DNA from: Cordylochernes scorpioides
Taxonomy: Eukaryota > Arthropoda > Arachnida > Pseudoscorpiones > Chernetidae
DNA length: 64,000 nt
Direction of reading: 5' to 3'
Assembly: GCA_030710605.1 (NCBI GenBank)
Contig: CP092863.1
Coordinates: 109,105,754 to 109,169,753 of the forward strand
The notes beneath the pieces were generated by a model. The model ran no database searches, was not told where the DNA came from, and was given only the letters and a program-made list of their open reading frames with translations. Below, in pieces: positions 22,325 through 31,471 of this stretch (the first letter of the stretch is position 1; each line of letters opens with the position of its first letter). A program made the translations under genes and the position numbers.

Positions 22325-22417
22325 TATATATATATATATTTTTTTTTTGTTGTGATAATATATATTACTAAAATATGCTAAATAATTTCCCAAATATATT
22401 GTGCATGTTATCAAATA

Positions 22418-22531
22418 CAGTAGAACAATCTCCATTAGAGGACACTCCAGCTAAAAGACACCTCTCTATAAAGAACAGTTTTCATCACCAAAATTCCCAT
22501 TTTTTACTAATTAGAAGCTCTCCTGTAAGAG
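22418..22531. repeat. M2 MITE, left part (split by the 22532 insertion)
   Basis: CAGTAGAACAATCTCCATTAG starts the element, followed by AAAGACACCTCTCTATAAAG. It resumes at 27320 (AAGAGGACACCTCTCCC) and ends TTCTACTG at 27395, next to TA. The last five bases here, AAGAG (22527-22531), form the target duplication repeated at 27320-27324. Confidence 0.8.
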
Positions 22532-22909
22532 TGTTAAAAGTCGTGGCATAGACTATGTAAATATCTCTTTTGAGTGTATAACCTGGAATGTAAATTTCTT
22601 TTAAATTAATTATTATTATGTCAAATATATTTTGAATGAATTGTTATTATGTAAATTTTCTTTTGTATATAACTGAGCCGTGTTGTGGAAATAAAGAGTT
22701 TTTCTAAGTAGAAGAGTTTTCTTAGAGTTTCTGAGAGTGTCTTACTAGAGCGAGATCTTCTGCGTGTAGTAGCCGCTGGTTTCTGCCTGCGTTATTTTCC
22801 TTCCTGACTTGATCACCCAAGGCAGTCCAAACTGATATCTAGACTCTAGGTGAGGGTCTTACTTGTTGGGAGAAGGTTCTTCAATTCTTGACCTCTCGTA
22901 ATCTCAACA
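22532..22909 (+). repeat. 5' LTR of non-autonomous BEL
   Basis: 378 bp, TGTTAAAAGTCG to ATCTCAACA. Contains AATAAAGAG (about 22700), a candidate polyadenylation signal. No similarity to the LTR of the 2562-8793 element beyond the TGTT...CA ends. Confidence 0.93.
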
Positions 22910-22914
22910 TTTAG

Positions 22915-22932
22915 TGGCGTCCCCGGGTGGGC
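22915..22932 (+). other. Primer-binding site of non-autonomous BEL
   Basis: TGGCGTCCCCGGGTGGGC, five bases after the LTR. The first 11 bases equal those of the site at 2964, which suggests that both elements use a related tRNA primer. Confidence 0.7.
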
Positions 22933-22954
22933 TGCGTGGCCTGGTCAAGTGGGG

Positions 22955-23353
22955 AAGGCGGGAAGACCTGTAGGCGCTGTCTCCCGAGGAACACAAGGCG
23001 GGAAGACCTGTAGGCGCTGTCTCCCGAGGAACACAAGGCGGGAAGACCTGTAGGCGCTGTCTCCCGAGGAACACAAGGCGGGAAGACCTGTAGGCGCTGT
23101 CTCCCGAGGAACACAAGGCGGGAAGACCTGTAGGCGCTGTCTCCCGAGGAACACAAGGCGGGAAGACTTGTAGGCGCTGTCTCCCGAGGAACACAAGGCG
23201 GGAAGACTTGTAGGCGCTGTCTCCCGAGGAACACAAGGCGGGAAGACTTGTAGGCGCTGTCTCCCGAGGAACACAAGGCGGGAAGACTTGTAGGCGCTGT
23301 CTCCCGAGGAACAGAAGGCGGGAAGACCTGTAGGCGCTGTCTCCCGAGTAACA
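22955..23353 (+). repeat. 40-bp tandem repeat, about 10 copies
   Basis: The unit reads GGCGGGAAGACCTGTAGGCG then CTGTCTCCCGAGGAACACAA, nearly invariant (CCTG/CTTG is the main variant). It lies just after the primer site, where packaging signals usually sit. The long minus-strand frames across it are an artefact of repetition. Confidence 0.95.
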
Positions 23354-23365
23354 GCAGCTCAAGAA

Positions 23366-24610
23366 ACAGGAGGCTCAAGGTACAAGAAAGCTAAGGAAGC
23401 TCAAGGTACAAGAAAGCTAGGGAAGCTCAAGGTACAAGAAAGCTAAGGAAGCTCAAGGTACAAGAAAGCTAAGGAAGCTCAAGGTACAAGAAAGCTAAGG
23501 AAGCTCAAGGTACAAGAAAAGCTAAGGAAGCTCAAGGTACAAGAAAGCTAAGGAAGCTCAAGGTACAAGAAAGCTAAGGAAGCTCAAGGTACAAGAAAGC
23601 TAAGGAAGCTCAAGGTACAAGAAAGCTAAGGAAGCTCAAGGTACAAGAAAGCTAAGGAAGCTCAAGGTACAAGAAAGCTAAGGAAGCTCAAGGTACAAGA
23701 AAGCTAAGGAAGCTCAAGGTACAAGAAAGCTAAGGAAGCTCAAGGTACAAGAAAGCTAAGGAAGCTCAAGGTACAAGAAAGCTAAGGAAGCTCAAGGTAC
23801 AAGAAAGCTAAGAAAGCTCAAGGTACAAGAAAGCTAAGGAAGCTCAAGGTACAAGAAAGCTAAGGAAGCTCAAGGTACAAGAAAACTAAGGAAGCTCAAG
23901 GTACAAGAAAGCTAGGGAAGCTCAAGGTACAAGAAAGCTAAGGAAGCTCAAGGTACAAGAAAGCTAAGGAAGCTCAAGGTACAAGAAAGCTAAGGAAGCT
24001 CAAGGTACAAGAAAGCTAAGGAAGCTCAAGGTACAAGAAAGCTAGGGAAGCTCAAGGTACAAGAAAGCTAAGGAAGCTCAAGGTACAAGAAAGCTAAGGA
24101 AGCTCAAGGTACAAGAAAGCTAAGGAAGCTCAAGGTACAAGAAAGCTAAGGAAGCTCAAGGTACAAGAAAGCTAAGGAAGCTCAAGGTACAAGAAAGCTA
24201 AGGAAGCTCAAGGTACAAGAAAGCTAAGGAAGCTCAAGGTACAAGAAAGCTAAGGAAGCTCAAGGTACAAGAAAGCTAAGGAAGCTCAAGGTACAAGAAA
24301 GCTAAGGAAGCTCAAGGTACAAGAAAGCTAAGGAAGCTCAAGGTACAAGAAAGCTAGGGAAGCTCAAGGTACAAGAAAGCTAAGGAAGCTCAAGGTACAA
24401 GAAAGCTAAGGAAGCTCAAGGTGCAAGAAAGCTAAGGAAGCTCAAGGGTACAAGAAAGCTAAGGAAGCTCAAGGTGCAAGAAAGCTAAGGGTACAAGAAA
24501 GCCAAGGAAGCTCAAGGTACAAGAAAGCTAAGGAGGCTCAAGGGTACAGGGAAGCTAAGGAAGCTCAAGGTACAAGAAAGCTAAGGAAGCCCAAGGTACA
24601 AGAAGCTCAA
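23366..24610 (+). repeat. 26-bp purine-rich tandem repeat, about 46 copies
   Basis: The unit is AAGCTCAAGGTACAAGAAAG followed by CTAAGG. The period is not a multiple of three, and TAA falls in every unit, so no long frame is possible on the plus strand. Variants (TAGGG for TAAGG, extra G) increase toward 24420-24600, and the array decays into GCTCAAGAGGC-type sequence up to about 24880. Confidence 0.95.
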
Positions 24611-24881
24611 GAGGCAGAAGCTCAAGAGGCTCAAAAAGCTCAAGCTCAAGAAGCAGAGGCTCAAGAGGCTCAAGGGAACAGGAGCTCAGTGAAGCTCAAG
24701 GTTAAAAGGAGCTCAAAAGGTACTTTGTTAAAGGTTGAAAAGAGCTCAGTGAAGCTCAAGGTTAAAAGGAGCTCAAAAGGTCCTTTGTTAAAGGTTAAAA
24801 AGAGCTCCTACCTACAAGGTGAAAGGCTACCTACAAGGTAAAAAGGATACCTACAAGGCGAAAGGATAACTACAAGGAGAG

Positions 24882-26858
24882 ATGGAGGATGTTAGCAGAA
24901 GGCGTAGAGAGGCGATAAGAGGCGTTTTTACCGAAGTGGTAAATGATATGAATACAGAGTTAAGGAATCCTCTTATTGACAAAAGTGGCATATATGCCAA
25001 ATTTGATAGATTGGAAGCTCTCTATTTGGAGCTGGTGGTATTGAACGAACAATACCAGGAAATTTTATTAGCCAAAGCTGAGGCGACTGACGATGAAATT
25101 GATAAAGAATTTGAGGAGTGTGAAGTCTACATCATGGAGAGATATTATTTAAAGGCCAGAATTCGCGAAATGCGTGAGCAGGATAGGGATGCTCAGGCCA
25201 AGACTTCTCAAATTCCACCAGGGGCGTCTAGTGCCTCTCTGAATTCAGAAACCAATAATCAGAAAGTTATCAAACTTCAGACTACTTCTACGTCTCTATC
25301 GAAAAGCCCGGAAGAGTCCATGAAAAATGAAATTGAAGGCGTGGAAAAAGAGGATTCTGTAAAAACTGCTAGAGCTACGGAGGTGAAGCCTGCTCAAGCT
25401 AAAGCTAGAATGCTAAAGGAAGCTTGTTCAGCTCCCTCTATAATAGATATTGAATATGAGGGCAAAAAGGGTGCTATGAGTGCTATTAAAGAAAAGGAAT
25501 TGAATGTGGCAGTTAAATGCAATAAAGTGAAGGATTCTGAAACTGCAGTTGATAGCTATGTAGGTGTGAGGGAAGCTGAGGCTAAAAACAAAGCAAATGA
25601 AGCGAAAGCAAAACCTGATAAAGCGAATCTTAAGGGCGACGGAGTAAATGATTCTGAAGCGAAGCCTAAGGGCGAAGGCGTAAAGGAATCTGAAGTGAAT
25701 TCTAAAGACGGAGATAAAGGAGATCAAGTAAAAGAATCTGAAGGTAAAAAAGCAGGAGATGAAGGCGACGGAAAAAAGGATTCTGAAGATGAGCCTAAGG
25801 GCGACGAAGTAAAGGATTCTGAAGATGAACCTAAGGGCGACGGAGTAAAGGATTCTAAAGATGAGCCTAAGGGCGACGGAGTAAATGATTCTGAAGCAAG
25901 ACCAACTGGAGATACGGAATCTAAGATAAAGAATAGGGGAGATCTACAAAAACTTAAGGGCAACCCAGGGGATTGGCTCTCAAGGTGGGGGCAATTTGGT
26001 AGAAATAATGCCAATGAAAAATATGAAGATGCAAATTTAAAGGATAGGGAAGATTCTGAAGCGAAGCTTAAGGGCGATGGAGTGAAGGATTCTGAGACGG
26101 CAATTAAAGGTTATGAACCGGTAAACAATTCTAGAGCGGTAGCTGAAGGCGCTGACCAAGTAAAGATTTCAGATGAAACTGAATCGATTGATGATAATGA
26201 GGAAAATGAGGAAGGAGTTGTCAGAGTTCCAGCATCGAGGAAATTGGTGAAAGTAGGACCAACGAGAGATGCGGAATTTAAAATAAAGGATAATTATAAA
26301 GAAACAGAATCCCAAGATTTGAAAACCATAAATAAATCTGATTTTGCTAAGAGTAAGGACGATAAATACAACAAGGGAACAGATCATGATGGAAATGAAG
26401 CGGAAAAGCTAGATGCAGAACAGGGTACTGATCCAAAAGTGGAAGAAAAGCTAGATGCAGAACAGGGTACTGATCCAAAAGTGGAAGAAAAGCTAGATGC
26501 AGAACAGGGTACTGATTTAAAGGTGGAAGAAAACCTAGATACAGAACAAGGTACTGAATCAAAGGTGGAAGGATACTATTGGCCTCGTCACCTTTTGTTT
26601 AGGAATGGGTCCAGGGCTACGCCTATGCGGCCAGTATTTGGCGACGCTTCCTGTCGAGAACACGGCGCACTCGCCTTAAGACGGTATTTGAGGAGGAGAC
26701 CCATTCTACTGAGGAGAATCCCGGAAATAGGGATAAAACTTCGGAAAAATAAGTACGGAGTTTTGGCCGACATGAGGAGATATTTCCAGGTAATGGCCAT
26801 CAAGGAAAATGATTGGGACTACCTCCGATTTCTTTGGAGGAGAAAGATGGACGCTTAA
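24882..26858 (+). CDS. Chimeric Gag-linker-RT protein of non-autonomous BEL
   Basis: 658 residues, intact. Residues 1-105 (MEDVSRRRREAIRGVFTEV, then a helix with DDEIDKEFEECEVYIMERYY) resemble the N-terminal coiled coil of BEL Gag. Residues about 105-560 are a low-complexity Lys/Glu/Asp linker with two internal repeats: KGDGVKDSEDEP-like units (about 245-350) and four copies of EEKLDAEQGTDPKV-like units (about 506-560). Residues about 564-658 match the start of BEL reverse transcriptase (SRATPMRPVFGDASC, YGVLADMRRYFQVM, DYLRFLW), including the first catalytic Asp region; the rest of RT is absent. It cannot be an enzyme. It may act in particle assembly or RNA recruitment, or be a passive remnant; I cannot decide. 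Confidence 0.8.
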   Translation: MEDVSRRRREAIRGVFTEVVNDMNTELRNPLIDKSGIYAKFDRLEALYLELVVLNEQYQEILLAKAEATDDEIDKEFEECEVYIMERYYLKARIREMREQDRDAQAKTSQIPPGASSASLNSETNNQKVIKLQTTSTSLSKSPEESMKNEIEGVEKEDSVKTARATEVKPAQAKARMLKEACSAPSIIDIEYEGKKGAMSAIKEKELNVAVKCNKVKDSETAVDSYVGVREAEAKNKANEAKAKPDKANLKGDGVNDSEAKPKGEGVKESEVNSKDGDKGDQVKESEGKKAGDEGDGKKDSEDEPKGDEVKDSEDEPKGDGVKDSKDEPKGDGVNDSEARPTGDTESKIKNRGDLQKLKGNPGDWLSRWGQFGRNNANEKYEDANLKDREDSEAKLKGDGVKDSETAIKGYEPVNNSRAVAEGADQVKISDETESIDDNEENEEGVVRVPASRKLVKVGPTRDAEFKIKDNYKETESQDLKTINKSDFAKSKDDKYNKGTDHDGNEAEKLDAEQGTDPKVEEKLDAEQGTDPKVEEKLDAEQGTDLKVEENLDTEQGTESKVEGYYWPRHLLFRNGSRATPMRPVFGDASCREHGALALRRYLRRRPILLRRIPEIGIKLRKNKYGVLADMRRYFQVMAIKENDWDYLRFLWRRKMDA

Positions 26859-26920
26859 GGGGCAACCTCCGGTGGTGTGTATGGAGAGGGTGCCGCAGTA
26901 TGCCGGATTTTTTCTTTTTA

Positions 26921-26941
26921 CAAAAAAGAAAGGTGGGGGTA
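26921..26941 (+). other. Polypurine tract before 3' LTR
   Basis: CAAAAAAGAAAGGTGGGGGT directly precedes the 3' LTR; expected primer for plus-strand DNA synthesis. Confidence 0.8.
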
Positions 26942-27319
26942 TGTTAAAAGTCGTGGCATAGACTATGTAAATATCTCTTTTGAGTGTATAACCTGGAATG
27001 TAAATTTCTTTTAAATTAATTATTATTATGTCAAATATATTTTGAATGAATTGTTATTATGTAAATTTTCTTTTGTATATAACTGAGCCGTGTTGTGGAA
27101 ATAAAGAGTTTTTCTAAGTAGAAGAGTTTTCTTAGAGTTTCTGAGAGTGTCTTACTAGAGCGAGATCTTCTGCGTGTAGTAGCCGCTGGTTTCTGCCTGC
27201 GTTATTTTCCTTCCTGACTTGATCACCCAAGGCAGTCCAAACTGATATCTAGACTCTAGGTGAGGGTCTTACTTGTTGGGAGAAGGTTCTTCAATTCTTG
27301 ACCTCTCGTAATCTCAACA
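26942..27319 (+). repeat. 3' LTR of non-autonomous BEL
   Basis: 378 bp; no difference from 22532-22909 found on side-by-side reading. Followed by AAGAG (27320-27324). Confidence 0.93.
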
Positions 27320-27395
27320 AAGAGGACACCTCTCCCTAAAGAACACTATGTTTCTGCAGCTGAGTGTTGTCCTTTTCAAAGAGTTTGTTCTACTG
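27320..27395. repeat. M2 MITE, right part
   Basis: Continuation of 22418-22531; ends GAGTTTGTTCTACTG next to TA. Confidence 0.78.
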
Positions 27396-27403
27396 TATGT
27401 GTT

Positions 27404-27490
27404 GATAAAGCACAATTTGGATTATTATATGAGAAACACAAGGTAATGAGACCAAATAAATAAATATTTATATGGAGTTGGTGTTATTAC
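27404..27490. repeat. M1 left-half fragment
   Basis: GATAAAGCACAATTTGGATTA then ACACAAGGTAATGAGACC; the right half is missing. Confidence 0.6.
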
Positions 27491-27534
27491 CATATGTTTA
27501 TAATATGTTCTTCAATCCATCACTGGGGTTACAG

Positions 27535-27624
27535 CTGGCAGACAAAGAGGCCTCCCACTGCCAGATTCTCTCAGAGGAGTGGAAAAAGAGGGACAGTGAG
27601 AGAGAGCTGAGCTTTCAGAAGAAG
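27535..27624 (+). CDS. CEP120: CEP120 exon (coiled coil)
   Basis: A 90-bp exon, 30 codons, flanked by TTACAG| and AAG|GTGAGA, phase 0 at both ends. Encodes LADKEASHCQILSEEWKKRD then SERELSFQKK. The EEWKKRD-x-ERE pattern is one I recall as conserved in the vertebrate CEP120 coiled coil directly after the segment encoded by 10373-10546. The short exon between strong splice sites, its order and its phase together make the assignment secure despite its size. It lies 215 bp downstream of the non-autonomous BEL, which therefore sits in the preceding intron. Confidence 0.88.
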
Positions 27625-27867
27625 GTGAGATGACGGCGACAGACTTTCTGAATATGATCTATTCCAGTGATGTGATTGGCTGATCTCTTTCCCCTTCTTG
27701 TCTTCCTCCTCATTCCTCCTCCTCCTTCTAATTTTAAAACCATCCAGTTAGACTACCTGCAGTATAAACTTGGGATGGCTCGGTGTGTCTTACAAGGCCT
27801 GCTACATCCAATAATAAAAGGAAGTGTTCCTCACCTGTTACTTCTATTTATAGAAACACATAGAAAC

Positions 27868-27965
27868 ACTTGTGCAAAGATTCCATGAGTCCATGCTCCT
27901 CAAGCTGTTTGATGATAAGCAGTATCCTCTCCCAAAGGTCCTGTTAATGCATCTAATGCAAGCCA
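27868..27965 (-). repeat. LINE tail fragment
   Basis: TTGTGCAAAGATTCCATGAG, CTCCTCAAGCTGTTTGATGA, CTCCCAAAGGTCCTG and GCATCTAATGCAAGCC match 33340-33450. Part of the same LINE family; truncated. Confidence 0.6.
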
Positions 27966-27977
27966 AAAAGAACAAGA

Positions 27978-28122
27978 TAATAAGACCAAATCCAAATTAA
28001 TAAACTGTGTGTGTGACATTTCGGTAACAGCGTTGTTACCAAAATGTCACATGTTTATTTATTTGGATTTGGCTTATTACCTTGTACTTATAATCTATAA
28101 TACAAATTGTACCCTATCATCT
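27978..28122. repeat. M1 palindromic element, short form
   Basis: ATAAGACCAAATCCAAATTA to TGACATTTCGGTAACAGCG and its mirror, ending TATAATCTATAATACAAATTG. The centre is at GGTAACAGCGTTGTTACC. Confidence 0.72.
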
Positions 28123-28357
28123 CTTTATAGAACTCTTTTTAGGTGTGGAAAGTTATAAGACCTGGTACATTGCGCTACATTGCCTGGATTTCTTCCTGTA
28201 TAGTTCTTGTCTACTTTATATAAGTTATTTAGACTGTAGTGTTTGGTGAAAGTCAGACTTTCACCAAAGTATGCCTGTGATCAATGAAAGCTGCACCCTC
28301 TACACCCCAATTCCAGGACCTTTGTTGAGAGAGGCCACTGCTTATCATCAAACAGCT

Positions 28358-28405
28358 CAAGGAACAGACTGATGAGGGCCAACAGCCCGAAACGCGTCCT
28401 TGGTT
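28358..28405 (+). ncRNA. Hammerhead-like motif (candidate)
   Basis: CTGATGA (28369-28375) is followed by a GGGC/GCCC hairpin with a CAACA loop (28376-28388), GAAA (28389-28392), then CGCGTC (28393-28398). This is the conserved core order of a hammerhead ribozyme. The ACGCGT between GAA and C could form a two-pair helix III or pair with a second molecule. Helix I is poor: CAAGGA (28358) complements TCCTTG (28397), but this uses the cleavage base. No known element boundary here; perhaps a retroelement tail. Activity not claimed. Confidence 0.3.
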
Positions 28406-28788
28406 AGCTTTTTCTTGATTAATCAAGAATGGGTATTTGGCCAATTCTGGAATAATTAAAAATCAACGAGAATAGTTGATATTTATTTCGATAGATGACG
28501 CAAGCCATCAGCAACTTTCAGTTGCACGATAAGGAAATGCCTTTTTCTTAATTTATGCACTGCTTATCTTGAAACAGCTCAAGGAACAGACTCACAGAAT
28601 CTTCTTGACTTAATTTTGTGACCCATTTTCATAATAGACAATGTCATAGCATTTTTACCAGATAATCATTGCAAGAGGATATTGCTATTCTTAAAAATAT
28701 GTTAAGTTTACTTGTTTCTTTTGAGCTCCTGTAATTCACACTAGATCTAGCAGCAATCTATGCATGTAAAGTCTGCCGGTGTGGAGAG

Positions 28789-29012
28789 ATGATGGCTGTG
28801 GCCCAGATGAAGGAATGCCAGCAGCTAGAGGCCACCCTGAAGAAGGCCCTGACAGACCTGAAGGCCAGAGAGGCCCAGCTGGAGGCCAGGGAGGCTGAGG
28901 TGTGTCGCAGACAGCAGGAGGCCTGCCGTCAAGTCAGCCATGTCAAGTCCGCCACCAAGGACTCCATGGACCGCATGAAGGCAGAGAGTGACTACCTGCT
29001 GGAGTTGGAGAG
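28789..29012 (+). CDS. CEP120: CEP120 exon (coiled coil)
   Basis: Encodes 74 codons plus two bases: VAQMKECQQLEATLKKALTD, then LKAREAQLEAREAEVCRRQQ and so on to YLLELE, a continuous heptad-rich helix with many Glu, Lys, Arg, Gln and Leu. Begins after GAGAG| (AG at 28787-28788, phase 0) and ends GAGAG|GTGGGT in phase 2. The next exon at 32977 supplies the single base that completes an Arg codon. Matches the middle of the CEP120 coiled coil as I recall it (LxKxLxDLxxREQQL-like). The exact acceptor is the least certain part; two or three extra residues are possible. Confidence 0.85.
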
Positions 29013-29494
29013 GTGGGTCCATCTCACTGCCTGACAGGTGGTGGATAAGGGAACCATCTTCAGATATGAAGGCCAGTGCCAAACAAGCTGAATAACTCTG
29101 ACCAATAAGCAGTTGTAGACCAACAGCAGCATTGTTAGAAAGATGAGAAAGACCTTTTTAATATAATCCTGAATTCAACTGACCTGGTTGATGACCTCAG
29201 CAAGGGTTCCTCTCCAGGGATATGGAGGAGCTGTGTCTGTACTCATGTTAGTGTCAGCAGCAGTCATCTGCTTCTATGTTAGGAACAGTCTCAAATTACA
29301 GGCAAAGTCACACTTTCACCAAAGTGTGCCATGATCAACAAAAGCTGCACCGAACATTTCATGAGAACTTCTTCCCACTGCTTGGGTTGAATGCCATCAA
29401 GTTTGAAACACATGCTGATAAACACTCCAGTTTTAAGATTGGTAGAGTGCTACTACGTATTGATATTAAGAGGACATCATTTTCAGCAGTCTAC

Positions 29495-29602
29495 TTTTTA
29501 ACAACGCTGTTACTGAAACGTCACACACTATTAATTTATTTGGGTATTTGGTCTTATTACCTCATGTTTATAATCTATAATCCAAATTGTGCCTTTTCAT
29601 TA
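29495..29602 (+). repeat. M1 right-half fragment
   Basis: AACAACGCTGTTACTGAAACGTCACACACT through GGTCTTATTACCTCATG to TATAATCCAAATTGTGCC, as a single tail without the inverted left half. This shows that the tail also occurs alone. Confidence 0.65.
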
Positions 29603-29667
29603 ACTTTAATACTGTTTAATATGCACATTTTTGCTTTGTTCTGGAAGACATTGAAACATATTACAAT

Positions 29668-29968
29668 GTTATTTAGGGGGTTGGTGAATGAGTGGTATAA
29701 AACCATAGCTTTTTTGAGAGCCACGGGAAATTGAACATTGGGCACTTTTAGTCTGATTAAAAATGTGCATTTTAATGGCCCCAGATTCTTGCAGAATGTT
29801 CAACCATGCCAGTGAGTGCAAGTAATCAAACTGACATACTTATAAGTGCAAAAGTTTAACGGCGTTCCACATGTGTAGATATGTCGTGCACTTACAGTAA
29901 AAGCAGTCACCAACTACTACCTAACACGATTATCATGGCCTGTACCACATGTACTAGGGATAATTTTT
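29668..29968 (+). repeat. tRNA-derived SINE, eroded head
   Basis: The head TTGGTGAATGAGTGGTATAA keeps box A; box B is decayed. The body (GATTCTTGCAGAATG, GAGTGCAAGTAATCAAACTG, GTGCACTTACAGTAAAAGC, TGTACTAGGGATAA) matches the 2089 copy. Confidence 0.7.
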
Positions 29969-30005
29969 TAAAATACACACATCAAGTTTGAAAATATATA
30001 TATAA

Positions 30006-30121
30006 CGGTAAAACCCAGCTAAAACTAACCTAAAAAAATACCCATTTAAAAATTTTTTAGAATATAGTGAAACAAAGGTTTTTAATCCCATTGGGGTTTG
30101 CTATAATGTGAGATTTTACTG
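30006..30121. repeat. Small pogo-type MITE
   Basis: CGGTAAAACCCAGCTAAAAC at the left and its complement-like AGATTTTACTG at the right, each next to TA. The right part (CATTGGGGTTTGCTATA) resembles the right end of the T1 element (14850-14875). Confidence 0.55.
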
Positions 30122-30382
30122 TATTTTTAATATAAATGTTGATATTATTGAATATAATTTGTCTTATTTTCTCTCATCTATTGCTTAAGTTTCTGTGAGC
30201 AGCATGTTTTTGTGTAATAAAAATACTAACAATGGATATGTTATAAACCTAGAACATCCTAAATATTTTGAATGACACAAGGCAATGTGTTGCAGGAAAA
30301 GGACCTCAGATGCCTTGAAGGAATGCAGCCATCTTCAAAAAAAGGTAAAAAAGATGAGAAAGGCTAGCATGCCATCTATATA

Positions 30383-30528
30383 CAGTAGGAACCTCTGTAA
30401 AGGACAACACCTAGTTGCAGAGCCAAAGTGTCCTTTAGAGAGAGTTGTCCTCTTACCAGAGAGTTGCTAAAAAGTAAAGGTGCAAACTCTCCTATGTAGA
30501 GAGGTGTCCTCTCATGGAGGTTCCACTG
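30383..30528. repeat. M2 MITE, complete
   Basis: CAGTAGGAACCTC at the left and GAGGTTCCACTG at the right, TA on both sides. Interior AAAGGACAACACCTAGTTGC, AGAGAGTTGTCCTCTTACC, GAGAGGTGTCCTCTC. Best-delimited copy of the family. 146 bp, no coding. Confidence 0.8.
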
Positions 30529-30534
30529 TACATA

Positions 30535-30672
30535 AAGTAATAAGACCAAATCCAAATAAATAGTGTGTGACGTTTCTTTAACAACATTGTTACCGAAATG
30601 TGCCATATAATTTATTTATTTAAGATTTGGTCTTATTACATTGTGTTGCCTAAACAATAATCCAAATGGTAC
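30535..30672. repeat. M1 palindromic element, short form
   Basis: AATAAGACCAAATCC, GTGTGTGACGTTTCTTTAAC, then the mirror ending GGTCTTATTACATTGTG. Directly follows the M2 copy. Confidence 0.7.
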
Positions 30673-30861
30673 TCTATTATTCTCCTGTACAAGAAATGTT
30701 ACCATATTTATCATGATTTTATTTTATTTCTACAAATGAAGTGTGAAAAAAAATTGCAGTAAAGAAACAGTAGGAAACATTGTATTTGTAAAAGAGAAAA
30801 AATTGTGCTGCAAATGATATCTTATAAAAGAAATAAGAAATTTAAAAAAATTTTGGAGTTA

Positions 30862-30988
30862 TGATAAGGTACAATTTGGATTATAGATTAGAGACAAAAA
30901 GTATAACAAGACCACATATAAATTATCTAATTGATCAAATTACCTTTTGTTTCTAAAATCTATCATCCAAATTGTACTTTTATCAATT
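30862..30988. repeat. M1-related palindrome, eroded
   Basis: GATAAGGTACAATTTGGATT on the left and CCAAATTGTACTTTTATC on the right mirror each other. The inner GTGACGTTTCGG part is lost or replaced by TAATTGATCAAATTA. Confidence 0.55.
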
Positions 30989-31098
30989 TTTGATAGACTT
31001 CATTGGACCAATGAAGTTCATCTTTTTATGAGCTGAAGAAAAGGAATTCCAATATGAACATCAATTGCAGTAAGAACAGTAAAAAATATATATATATT

Positions 31099-31345
31099 TT
31101 ATTTAAAAAGGATAAAGCACAATTTGGATTATAGATACAAGAAAATAACATCTAATCCAAATAAATTAATAGTTTGTGACGTTTTGGTAACAACGTTTTA
31201 CCATCATCAGACAAAAGAATAAATGATATTTGATAAATAATGACATTTATTCTTTTGTCTGATGATGGTACCAACGCTGTTAGCAAAACGTCACACACTA
31301 TTATTTTTTTGGATTAGGTCTTATTTTCTTGCATTTACTTAAAAA
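31099..31345. repeat. M1 palindromic element, long form
   Basis: Flanked by TTATTTAAAAAG and TTACTTAAAAAG (11 of 12 bases), a likely target duplication. Left half GATAAAGCACAATTTGG to CCATCATCAGACAAAAG; right half CTTTTGTCTGATGATGG to GTCACACAC and GGTCTTATTTTCTTGC. The hammerhead-like core is eroded (CAAAAC instead of GAAAC). Confidence 0.75.
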
Positions 31346-31471
31346 GAAACATTAGTGCTTAAAATGGTTTCATTTCTTGTGTGTAGATGGCAAGCCATTC
31401 TGTTGCTAGCGTTGTATTCCATGAAATCATGTGTGTTAATAGTGACACGGTTACCTCCTACACCTCTATAT

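Larger units (their letters stand above)
22532..27319 (+). mobile_element. Non-autonomous BEL-derived LTR element with tandem-repeat leader
   Basis: Two 378-bp LTRs that I cannot tell apart, TG...CA ends, a 5-bp target duplication AAGAG, a primer site at 22915 and a polypurine tract directly before the 3' LTR. The interior is not a normal BEL: about 1.9 kb of tandem repeats, then a 658-residue frame with a Gag-like N-terminus, a long charged linker and a short RT piece. Protease, most of RT, RNase H and integrase are missing, so it must have moved with proteins from another element. LTR identity implies very recent movement. Confidence 0.9.

Noticed and set aside
22904-23378. Minus-strand frames of 109-155 codons over the 40-bp array
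   Set aside because: Repetition artefact. Several frames are open at once, with no start context and no family.
24882-26550. Host gene for an acidic repeat protein
   Set aside because: It lies between identical LTRs with primer site and polypurine tract and ends in a BEL RT segment.
28358-28405. Certain hammerhead ribozyme call
   Set aside because: The core order is right, but helix I mispairs next to the core and helix III would be only two pairs, so it is listed as a candidate only.
30296-30344. Possible extra CEP120 exon, TTGCAG| to AAAAAG|GTAAAA, encoding KRTSDALKECSHLQKK
   Set aside because: The start phase fits the exon ending at 29012, but it would exit in phase 0 while the next exon at 32977 needs phase 2. 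Skipping it gives a clean join.
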